A stretch of DNA of 64,000 nt from Pseudomonadota bacterium (GTDB lineage: Bacteria > Myxococcota_A > Polyangia > Polyangiales > Polyangiaceae): positions 1 through 64,000 of the forward strand of contig JAFAER010000245.1 of NCBI GenBank assembly GCA_023423895.1. Direction: 5' to 3'. Shown one piece after another: positions 57,000-64,000 of this stretch. The notes under the pieces were generated by a model, which saw only the letters and a list, made by a program, of their open reading frames with translations, did no database searches and had not been told where the DNA came from. Made by a program: the position numbers and the translations under genes. Each line of letters begins with the position of its first letter. The first letter of the stretch is position 1.

Positions 57000-59000
57000 T
57001 CAGTCGAGCGCTGCTTCCCGTGTCAACTCGAGCCTGACGGCAGCATCGAGCCAAGTGCGGGCTGCGCCGGCGTCGCCGCCCTTTGCGGCGTCACGGAGAG
57101 CGATGAGGCGTCGACGCGCTCCGCCGAGGCCCACCGCGCCGAGCGCATCGGCCGCGTGCGTCGCGCGGTCCGCGAATCCTGCACGGAGATGGGAAAGCCC
57201 GTCGTGCAGCGCTTCCTCGAGCAAGGTCGATGCGAGGACGACGGCGGCGTGGAGCGGGGGCTCCTGCCGTGGGGCCAGAAGCGGAAGCTTCTCGACGATC
57301 GCCGGCTCGGTCTCGAGGTCCGGCACGACGACCCGATCGGTGACGATCGCCGTCGGATCGATCTCGAGGCCGCGCGGTCCGAGGCGTATGTCGCCGGCGA
57401 CGAATCGCGGCGTGGACTGGAGCGCCTTGGCGATCGCGTCCAGCGCAGAGGGCCCCGTGCGGGAGTGCTGGCGGACGAGATGGATGGCTCCCGTGATGCC
57501 CGTCTCGGGATCCGTGCTCGCGAGGACGGCGACGATCTCTTGATCGCCCGGACGGTACGCCACCTCGCGGACGGCGTCGGGCTCGAGGGCGAGCACCTTC
57601 ATCTGCGAAGCAAGAGTGCGGGGACGAAGCAGCCGCGGAGGCCGCGATCGCACGTCCTCGGCCAGCGCGCTGAAGCTCTTCACGCGAAGGCTCGCCGGCA
57701 AACACTCCCAGTCGCCCGAAGACGGCGCGACCGACGTCTGCCCCGTGCGCGTCGTCCCGAGCGAGAGCGCGTGGTTCGCGTGGCGCTTCGCGGCGCGCGT
57801 CACGAGCTGCCCGCGAGCGAGCGCGCCGAGCGTGATCCGCCCCGTGATGACGCGACGGGCGAGGGCGGGCCCTTCTTCCGGCTCTGCCTTCTGATTGGAG
57901 CTCGTCGCCGCAGGCGCGGGGAAGGCGCGCGACGCGACCAGGACGACGCCCGAGTCCGGATCGGCGAGGTAGACGCTCGCGTCACGACGATCGCCGTCGG
58001 CCTCGACGCGTGCCCCGAGCGACACGAGCCGCACGTGGTCGAGCAACGTCTCGCGAGCCTCGTCGCTGCCGAGGACGAAGCGGCTCGGCAAAGCTCCACC
58101 GCGGCTCGCCGCGCGTGCGCGCGCTTCGAGGCTCGCGAGCAAAAAAGCCGCGTCCGTCGTGCGGTACCGGGCGCTCCGTGAACGGTAGGCCTCGAGCATG
58201 ATCTCGAGCTCATCGACGATGGCGCCGGGCCAGAGGAGCCCCGCCTTCGTCAGGCCGGCGCGCACGCGAGCGAAACGCGCCTTGTCGACGTCGCCGAGAT
58301 GCGCGACGCCTTCGACGACGACGTGCTCGGCGAGGCGCAGTGCGTCCTCGAGCGGCGCGGCGGTCCCCGCGGCGACCGTCCCCGGCTTCGTCCCGAGCTC
58401 GATGGTGCACGGCGGCGGCGTCGTGTTCGCGTCCGCCTGGCGGAACGCCCACGCGGCGACGACGACGTGCTCACACGCGATCGCGGCCTGGCAATCGCAC
58501 CGCGCATATGCGAGGTCGCGAGGGACGTGGAAGCGCACCGCACACGTCGGCAAACGCGCCTCCGGGGTCGCCCCGCCTTCGAGCTCGACGACGATGCCCG
58601 TGCGCACCATCGTCTGCGCGCGCGCGAAGACCCGCTTGCCGACGAGGGAGAGGAGCTGCTCGTCCGTGAAGCACGACGGCGACCACATCTCCACGACGGG
58701 AGCGGGCGCAGCGTCTCCTCTCGAGGCGTGCCACGCGGAGTACGCCAGGACGACGGCGACGCGATGCCGGCATACCGTCGTCGAGCCGCAGGAGCACGAC
58801 GCGTCGCGCAGCGGGATCCCCGGCGGGATCTTCGTGACGATACCGTCCTCGAACGTGCCCGTGACTGTGCCGGCGTCGTCTTCTTCGAGCTGCGGACCTT
58901 TGCCTGCCTCGATTTCGCGTTGTGCGCGCTTCACGAGGCCGAGGTTCGCCAGCGCAGCGACGCTCGCCGGCGTGAGCGCGAGCAGGTCCGCACGGCTCAT
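57000..59000 (-). CDS. yehQ: SWIM zinc-finger protein (YehQ-like)
   Basis: ATG 59000 overlaps the vWA gene stop (ATGA) and gives 666 residues. Two SWIM-type motifs (CxCx(n)CxH) are visible: ASCSCGSTTVCRHRVAVVLA near residues 68-87 and ARCDCQAAIACEHVVVAAWA near 165-184. The remainder is a long alpha/beta region without recognised domains, ending in a helical tail ARTWLDAAVRLELTREAA. Domain content and its place after AAA+, DUF5682 and vWA genes match E. coli YehQ. SWIM fingers bind zinc and may bind DNA or protein; the cellular role of this set is unknown. Confidence 0.85.
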   Translation of the reverse strand: MSRADLLALTPASVAALANLGLVKRAQREIEAGKGPQLEEDDAGTVTGTFEDGIVTKIPPGIPLRDASCSCGSTTVCRHRVAVVLAYSAWHASRGDAAPAPVVEMWSPSCFTDEQLLSLVGKRVFARAQTMVRTGIVVELEGGATPEARLPTCAVRFHVPRDLAYARCDCQAAIACEHVVVAAWAFRQADANTTPPPCTIELGTKPGTVAAGTAAPLEDALRLAEHVVVEGVAHLGDVDKARFARVRAGLTKAGLLWPGAIVDELEIMLEAYRSRSARYRTTDAAFLLASLEARARAASRGGALPSRFVLGSDEARETLLDHVRLVSLGARVEADGDRRDASVYLADPDSGVVLVASRAFPAPAATSSNQKAEPEEGPALARRVITGRITLGALARGQLVTRAAKRHANHALSLGTTRTGQTSVAPSSGDWECLPASLRVKSFSALAEDVRSRPPRLLRPRTLASQMKVLALEPDAVREVAYRPGDQEIVAVLASTDPETGITGAIHLVRQHSRTGPSALDAIAKALQSTPRFVAGDIRLGPRGLEIDPTAIVTDRVVVPDLETEPAIVEKLPLLAPRQEPPLHAAVVLASTLLEEALHDGLSHLRAGFADRATHAADALGAVGLGGARRRLIALRDAAKGGDAGAARTWLDAAVRLELTREAALD

Positions 59001-60133
59001 GGCTTGACCTTCTCGGCGATGAACCCGACGAGCTCGCCGGGCGTCATCGCGCCGACATGGGCTCCGACCTGTACGAGCTTCCGCGCCGTGTCCTTGTCGT
59101 AGGAAGGGTTCGCCTGCTCGTCGAGCGCCGCGAGGCCGAGCACGATCGCTCCGGACTCGCAGAGCGCCTTCACGGCGCGGATGAGGGGATCGGTGCTCCC
59201 GCCTTCGAAGAAGTCGCTGATGATCACGACGATCGAGCGCCGCGGAGATTCGACCAGCCCGGCCCCGTACGCGACCGCCTTGCCGATGTCGGTGCCGCCG
59301 CCGAGCTGCACCTTCATCAGGACCTCGACGGGATCCGTGACCTGCGCGGTCAGGTCGACGACCTCGGTGTCGAAGATGCAGAGGTGCGTCTTCACGCCGG
59401 GAAGGCCCCACAGGCACGCGGCGGTCACGGCGGCATGAATGACGGAGCCGAGCATGCTGCCGCTCTCGTCGACGAGCAGGATGACCTGCCACTTGTCACA
59501 GCTGCGTCGTGACCGAGAAAAGAAGACCGGCTTTTCGATCGCGAGCCGCTTCCTGGTCTTGTCCCACCGTCCGAGGTTCGAGCGGACCGTCAGCTTCGCG
59601 TCGAAGTTGCGCGCCAGCTTGAACGTCGAACGCCGCCGTCGACGAGCGCCCGAAAAGCTCGTCCGGACGTTGCGTGCGAGCTTCTCGATGAGCCGTCGAA
59701 CGACCTTGGCGATCAGGTCGCGCGCGAGCGCGAGGACCTCCGGATTCATCAGGTGCTTCGTCCGGAGCACGGCCTTGAGGAGCGTCTCGTTCGGCTCGAC
59801 GCGTGCGAGGACCTCCGGATTCGTGACGACGTCGTGGATCTCGTATTTCTCCACGGCGTCCCGCTCGAGGCGTTCGATCGTCTCTTTCGGGAAGAGGCGG
59901 TGGACCTCGTCGAGCCAGGCAGGCACCGTGAGCTGTGACTCGTCGAGGCTGCCGCTCCGGTCGCGAAGGTCCCGTCCCTGGAGGGCCGCATCACGGTCGT
60001 AGAGCCAGCCGAGTGCTGCATCCGCCGCGAGGTCGTCTGCGCTGAGGTTCCCACGCCCGCCGAAGCCGCCGGTCGACGTGCTCCCCAGCATGAGCCGCCA
60101 CCGCGCGAGCGCCTCGTAGTCGATCTCGGTCAC
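58997..60133 (-). CDS. yehP: vWA-domain protein (YehP-like, CoxE-type)
   Basis: GTG 60133 overlaps the DUF5682 stop (GTGA). The 378-residue protein has a helical basic N-terminal region including ARRRRRSTFKLARNFDAKLT, then a vWA domain from about residue 210: MIDAS motif ILLVDESGSMLGS (near 215-227), the threonine position GGGTDIGKAV, and the acidic position VVIISDFFEGG. The MIDAS residues DxSxS, T and D are all present, so it should bind Mg and a partner, most likely the AAA+ ATPase of the same operon. It is cytoplasmic. Confidence 0.9.
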   Translation of the reverse strand: MTEIDYEALARWRLMLGSTSTGGFGGRGNLSADDLAADAALGWLYDRDAALQGRDLRDRSGSLDESQLTVPAWLDEVHRLFPKETIERLERDAVEKYEIHDVVTNPEVLARVEPNETLLKAVLRTKHLMNPEVLALARDLIAKVVRRLIEKLARNVRTSFSGARRRRRSTFKLARNFDAKLTVRSNLGRWDKTRKRLAIEKPVFFSRSRRSCDKWQVILLVDESGSMLGSVIHAAVTAACLWGLPGVKTHLCIFDTEVVDLTAQVTDPVEVLMKVQLGGGTDIGKAVAYGAGLVESPRRSIVVIISDFFEGGSTDPLIRAVKALCESGAIVLGLAALDEQANPSYDKDTARKLVQVGAHVGAMTPGELVGFIAEKVKP

Positions 60134-62466
60134 GACGTCTCCTCCGTTCGCTCGACTCTCTCTGTGCCCGAATCGAGCGCGTCGCCGAGCCCGAACCGCC
60201 GTGCGAGCTCGTCGACGTCCGCGTCGATCTTCAGCCCGGACATCGCGACGTCGGCTCCGACCTCCAGCTTCACGAAGCGGCGTGCGTCGCCGACGTCGCC
60301 GCCATGTAGCCCGAGCACCTGCCGGGCGATCGTCTCGCGTTCGCGCGGCGGGAACCAGGCGAACGCCATTCGCAGCGAAGGGATCGCGACGAGGAAGTCC
60401 TCGCGGGTCATCGGCGAGACGAGCCCGTCGACGACCGTGAGGAGGCCCGGCGTACGCAGCACTTCTTCGCGGGCGAGCGCGAAGACGCCGGCGAGAAAGT
60501 CTCCGAGCGTCTGCGGTCGACCGGCGCTCTTCACGGCTCGAGCGGCCTCGGTCTCGTCGATCGTGCCGGAGACTGACCAGAGGAAGCCGAACGCCGCACC
60601 ACGTACGGGCGCCGCTGCTTCGTGATCGGCGGCGCGCCGCTGCATCACCGCCTCGGCGCGCAACCCGTCGAGCCCGAGCTTCCGACCCGAACGCCGGAGC
60701 GCATCACGCAGGGCGAGCGCGCCTTTGACCTCGGCCTCGCCGGCGTCGCCTCCGATGCCCTCGAACAGCCAGAGCCCCCGGTCGAACGCAGCGCTGATGG
60801 CCTCTCCGACGAGCGGCGCGTCTTTCGCGCCGAAGAGGACGTCGTGCTCGTGGAGGGCGACGAGATCCGCGAGGCCTTCGCCGAGCTCGGCGAACGACGC
60901 CTCGACACCGGCGGCGCGCCGCGCTTCGTCGGCGAGGCGCGTGGCGAGCGAGCGGATCCCGACGAGCGCCGCCTCGCGGAGGTGCCTCGCGAGGACGGCG
61001 ACGCCGCGCGCCGAGCCGATCGACTCTTCGAGCCGCGCGGCGGCGGCCGCCTCGAGCGTCGCACCGTACGCCGCGGCCTCGATGAGGGCCGGCTCCTGCT
61101 CGATCGTTCGTCCGACGTTCCAGACCTCGGTGAGCGCCGTCCGGTCGCGATCGAACGTCGGCTCTTGCACGAGCGCGATCCCGGGGATCCGGAGGACGCG
61201 AAGCCGGTGCAGGACGCGGCTCGCCTCGATGCCCGCGGCGTCCGTCAGGATCACGGTGATGTTCCGTGCCTCGCGCTGGAGCTCGATCCCCACGCGCGCG
61301 AGCTCGTCGAAGGCGTCCGGAACGAGCGGCGGCAGCGGCGTCCCCTCCGCGAGCTTCCCGATGCGTTCGCCGGAGAATGCCGAGACGATCTCGACGAGCA
61401 TCGGATCCGTCCCGCGCATCAACGTGCCTCGCCGATTCCACGGCAGCGGTGCGTCGAGGGCATCCTTCACGATGGCGGCGGCGAGCCCGTCGAGCACGTC
61501 GACGCGCGCGAGCTCCTCGTGACCGCGGAGGGTCTTCAGCCCCTGCGCGAGCGTCATGGCTGCAATGGCGTCCGCGGGCGAGACGCGCTGCTTCTTCTTC
61601 CGGAGATGCCGGATCGCCTCGAACAACATCTGCTCGCCCGCGGCATCGGCGCCGTCCTGCCAGAGCCGCTGGTAGAACTCGGGGGACGGCATGCCCGACT
61701 CGTAGCCGACGAACGCGTCGAGCCGGTGGAACGAGTACGGCACGAGATAGCTGCCCGTGCGGATCGCCCCGTCTCGGCTCGGCACGTCGGGCCGGCGCTC
61801 CTCGGTGAGGGGCTTCCACGCCTCTGCGAGCACGGGGGCGTGATAGCCGCCGCAGACGACGACGACGTCGCTCCGGTCGCCGTCTCCGGCCTCGTGCATC
61901 GCCCACGCGATCCAGCGGCACATGTAGGCCTCGCGCGTGACGTCGCGTCCGAGCGCCTCGTCTCCTTCGCGGAGCTCGCGGAAGTAGGTCTCGAGCCGCT
62001 CCTTCAACGCCGGCATCGGGACGGGCTGCTCGAAGAGGTGGTCCCACAACGCGTCGGTGTCTTCGATGCCCAGTCGCTCGCAGAGCGCCTGCATGCGGAG
62101 GCTGGATCGCGTGTGGCGATCCGAGTAGCGGTTCTCGACATCGAGGAACGCGGCATCCCAGGCGGGAAGGTCGACGAACAGCGCCTCTGCCTTCACCGCG
62201 CGCGCTTCGGTCAGCGCGACCCACTCGGGCGAATACGCGCAGAACGGCGACCAGCTCGCGTGGTGGAGGTCCTGGCCATGCGCGTAGCTGAAGATCGCGA
62301 TCGGTAGCGTATGTCCTTCCAGGAGCAGCTCGTCGATCCGACCGTTCATGTCGGCGGGGCCCTCGATCAGGACGAAGCGAGGCCGCAGCTCTCGGATGAC
62401 GTGTGCGACGAGACGCGCGCACGCCGGGCTGTGATGCCGAACGCCGATGACGTGAAGCCTGGCCAA
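60130..62466 (-). CDS. yehM: DUF5682-family protein (YehM-like)
   Basis: The start is TTG 62466, nine bases after the ATPase stop; no ATG exists nearby and an internal ATG would remove the family N-terminus MARLHVIGVRHHSPACARLV. The 778-residue protein has IGVRHHSPAC (His-His) and FVLIEGPADMN near the N-terminus, SYAHGQDLHHASWSPFCAYS, DVVVVCGGYHAP near 215, and a long helical C-terminus. The GxRHHSP and GGYH pattern recalls the EreA/ChaN/TraB-type fold of putative metal-dependent hydrolases. The activity is unknown. Confidence 0.88.
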   Translation of the reverse strand: MARLHVIGVRHHSPACARLVAHVIRELRPRFVLIEGPADMNGRIDELLLEGHTLPIAIFSYAHGQDLHHASWSPFCAYSPEWVALTEARAVKAEALFVDLPAWDAAFLDVENRYSDRHTRSSLRMQALCERLGIEDTDALWDHLFEQPVPMPALKERLETYFRELREGDEALGRDVTREAYMCRWIAWAMHEAGDGDRSDVVVVCGGYHAPVLAEAWKPLTEERRPDVPSRDGAIRTGSYLVPYSFHRLDAFVGYESGMPSPEFYQRLWQDGADAAGEQMLFEAIRHLRKKKQRVSPADAIAAMTLAQGLKTLRGHEELARVDVLDGLAAAIVKDALDAPLPWNRRGTLMRGTDPMLVEIVSAFSGERIGKLAEGTPLPPLVPDAFDELARVGIELQREARNITVILTDAAGIEASRVLHRLRVLRIPGIALVQEPTFDRDRTALTEVWNVGRTIEQEPALIEAAAYGATLEAAAAARLEESIGSARGVAVLARHLREAALVGIRSLATRLADEARRAAGVEASFAELGEGLADLVALHEHDVLFGAKDAPLVGEAISAAFDRGLWLFEGIGGDAGEAEVKGALALRDALRRSGRKLGLDGLRAEAVMQRRAADHEAAAPVRGAAFGFLWSVSGTIDETEAARAVKSAGRPQTLGDFLAGVFALAREEVLRTPGLLTVVDGLVSPMTREDFLVAIPSLRMAFAWFPPRERETIARQVLGLHGGDVGDARRFVKLEVGADVAMSGLKIDADVDELARRFGLGDALDSGTERVERTEETS

Positions 62467-62475
62467 TGCGAGCTC

Positions 62476-63582
62476 TTACTTGCCGGGGATCCGGTGGCGG
62501 GCCTCGTGGTACGCCTTCCAGTGCTGGCCTTCACGCCGGGAGACGCGCTGCTCGAAGTAGCGGCGGAGGCGCTTCAGATCGTCTTCGTTGCTCTTCACGG
62601 CGGCGCCGACGAGGCACTCCACCAGATCCGCCGGCGTCGGTCCCTGCGTGAGGAAGTAGCCGCGCACCCCGACCGCATGCGCGACGCTGACCGCCTCGGC
62701 CGTGCTCATCGCCGTCGTGAGTCGCTCCATGGCCTGGCCATCCGTCGTCTCCCCGGAGCGAAGCTCACGAAAGGTCGTGACGAGCAGCTCGAGGATGTCG
62801 TCCGGGAGCGGCTTCGCGACGCCCGAGCGCTCGAGCAGCCGGCGCGACTCTTCACGCACGAGGGCCATCTCCGTCTTCATGTCGGGGATCGGGAAGACGG
62901 TCTCGAAGTTGAAGCGTCGCTTGAGCGCAGCGCTCATCTCGTTGACGCCGAGGTCGCGCGTGTTGGCCGTCGCGATGACGTTGAAGCCGTCGCGCGCGAA
63001 GAGCATCGCATCCTCACCCTCGAGCTCGGGGACCGCGAGCACGCGATCCGAAAGCGCGGCGAGCAGCGAGTCCTGTACCTCGAGCGGGCAGCGCGTGACC
63101 TCCTCGAAGCGCACGATCGAGCCTTCCTTCATCGCCTTGTAGAGCGGCGAGGGGACGAGCGCGCGCGGCGTCGGCCCTTCTGCGAGGAGGAGCGCATAGT
63201 TCCACGAGTACTTGATGTGGTCCTCGGTGGTGCCCGCGCTTCCCTGGATGGTGTGCGTCGAGTTGCCGCTGACGGCCGCGGCCAGCAGCTCGCTCAGCAG
63301 CGACTTCGCGGTGCCGGGTTCACCGACGAGCATGAGGCCACGGCCGGTCGCGAGGGCGACCATCGCGCGATCGACGAGAGACGGGTTCCCGACGAACTTC
63401 TGCCGGATCTTCTTCTTCTCGTCGCCGAGGATGAACGTGCGGACCGCTCGGGCAGACATCTTCCACCCCGGAGGCTTCGGCGCATCGTCGCCCTTGCGCA
63501 GGCGAGCGAGCTCGTCCGCATACGTCACCTCGGCAGGCGGTCTTTGCAACCCAGCCTTCGCCTCGCTCTTGCCTTCGGCCAT
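62476..63582 (-). CDS. yehL: AAA+ ATPase of the MoxR/dynein-related group (YehL-like)
   Basis: This 368-residue ATPase starts at ATG 63582. Walker A is LMLVGEPGTAKSLLSEL (about 80-96). The Walker B region is GSIVRFEEVTRCPLEVQDS, with FEE instead of the usual DE(I/L)N; sensor 1 is NVIATANTRDLG and the arginine finger region is ALKRRFNFETV. It begins a four-gene set with 1- to 10-base spacing, identical in order to E. coli yehL-M-P-Q, and is divergent from the permease gene 24 bases away. Confidence 0.92.
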   Translation of the reverse strand: MAEGKSEAKAGLQRPPAEVTYADELARLRKGDDAPKPPGWKMSARAVRTFILGDEKKKIRQKFVGNPSLVDRAMVALATGRGLMLVGEPGTAKSLLSELLAAAVSGNSTHTIQGSAGTTEDHIKYSWNYALLLAEGPTPRALVPSPLYKAMKEGSIVRFEEVTRCPLEVQDSLLAALSDRVLAVPELEGEDAMLFARDGFNVIATANTRDLGVNEMSAALKRRFNFETVFPIPDMKTEMALVREESRRLLERSGVAKPLPDDILELLVTTFRELRSGETTDGQAMERLTTAMSTAEAVSVAHAVGVRGYFLTQGPTPADLVECLVGAAVKSNEDDLKRLRRYFEQRVSRREGQHWKAYHEARHRIPGK

Positions 63583-63606
63583 GGCCCGGACGATACCATC
63601 GCGCCC

Positions 63607-64000
63607 GTGTGGAAGGGGCTCGTGGTCTTCGGCATCACCTACGTCCTCGTGGCGGGCCGGCGGCTGCAGAGGCTCCCGATCGATCGCCCGTCGGGCGCGC
63701 TCATCGGCGCCGTGCTCGCCGTCGCGCTCGGGGCCCTCACCCCCGCGGAGGCCGGTGCCGCCGTCGACAAGAGCACGCTCACGCTGCTCTTCGCTGTCAT
63801 GGGGATGGGCGCGTTCCTCTCGATCGAGGGCTTCCTCGAGCGGGCGACGCCTCGGCTCGTGACGATCGCGCGGACGCGCAGTCGCCTGCTCGGCGCCGTC
63901 GTGTGGGGCTCGGGGATCCTCTCCGCCTTCGTGACGAACGACGCGGTCTGCGTGCTCGCAGCGCCGCTCGTGGTCGAGCTCATCGAGCGATGGAAGCTTC
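63607..64000 (+). CDS. SLC13/ArsB-like anion permease, N-terminal fragment
   Basis: GTG 63607 opens a frame that runs off the right edge after 131 codons. Membrane helices are visible near residues 2-17, 28-46, 55-75 and 95-120. The sequence LSAFVTNDAVCVLAAPLVVE is the characteristic re-entrant loop and TNDA/N-D motif of the ion transporter superfamily that includes ArsB, YbiR and SLC13 transporters, and LFAVMGMGAFLSIEG fits the preceding helix. The substrate cannot be told from this part. It shares a 24-base divergent gap with the yehL-like gene. Confidence 0.85.
   Translation, partial: MWKGLVVFGITYVLVAGRRLQRLPIDRPSGALIGAVLAVALGALTPAEAGAAVDKSTLTLLFAVMGMGAFLSIEGFLERATPRLVTIARTRSRLLGAVVWGSGILSAFVTNDAVCVLAAPLVVELIERWKL

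Noticed and set aside
60622..62307. 561-codon plus-strand ORF
   Set aside because: Arg/Glu-rich complement of the DUF5682 gene, without recognisable features.

Overview
The window is GC-rich throughout and is packed with secreted and envelope proteins. It most resembles a member of the Myxococcota (Polyangia-like delta-proteobacterial relatives). The support is indirect: many lipoproteins with Cys-rich, Ser/Gly/Asp-rich or Pro-rich linkers, a C-terminal sorting signal of the MYXO-CTERM type, an OmpA-family porin with thrombospondin type-3 repeats, frequent GTG/TTG starts, and 4-base ATGA/GTGA stop-start overlaps. No rRNA, tRNA, CRISPR array, insertion sequence or phage gene was seen. No organism was identified by search.

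Region by region. 1-10660: a partial zinc-ribbon gene, a membrane-anchored zinc-ribbon protein, an OmpA/TSP3 outer-membrane protein, a zinc alcohol dehydrogenase with a small tail-anchored partner, an M23 lipoprotein peptidase, a beta-propeller lipoprotein, a CsbD-like membrane protein and a DUF4142 lipoprotein. 10670-24114: a PHP-domain (CehA/McbA-type) lipoprotein, a DUF4129/DUF58/MoxR set interrupted by an opposite-strand MerR regulator with a textbook MerR operator, a zinc-ribbon/TerB-like protein, an epoxide-hydrolase-like enzyme, a HEAT-repeat protein and a histidine phosphatase. 24212-34595: a flavodoxin fused to an unrecognised C-terminal domain and coupled to a Cys-nucleophile alpha/beta hydrolase, a CPA2 antiporter, a beta-helix surface protein, adenine deaminase and a lipoprotein.

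34610-54100 is the most notable region: a complete Pel exopolysaccharide locus. On the minus strand the order is a GH114-like lipoprotein, then pelB, pelC, pelD, pelE, pelF, pelG, mostly coupled by start-stop overlaps. Divergently on the plus strand are pelA (hydrolase plus deacetylase), a second PelB-like TPR protein, and two large paralogous exported TIM-barrel proteins (748 and 1190 aa) that are not part of the canonical Pel set. PelD ends after its GAF domain and lacks the GGDEF-like c-di-GMP receptor domain. Together these suggest a Pel machine with altered regulation and an expanded set of periplasmic or surface glycan-processing enzymes.

54152-64000: a membrane protein and a MutS-like ATPase, followed (in transcription direction, preceded) by a four-gene set whose order and domains match E. 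coli yehL-yehM-yehP-yehQ (AAA+ ATPase, DUF5682, vWA, SWIM finger). The window ends inside a divergent SLC13/ArsB-like permease gene.
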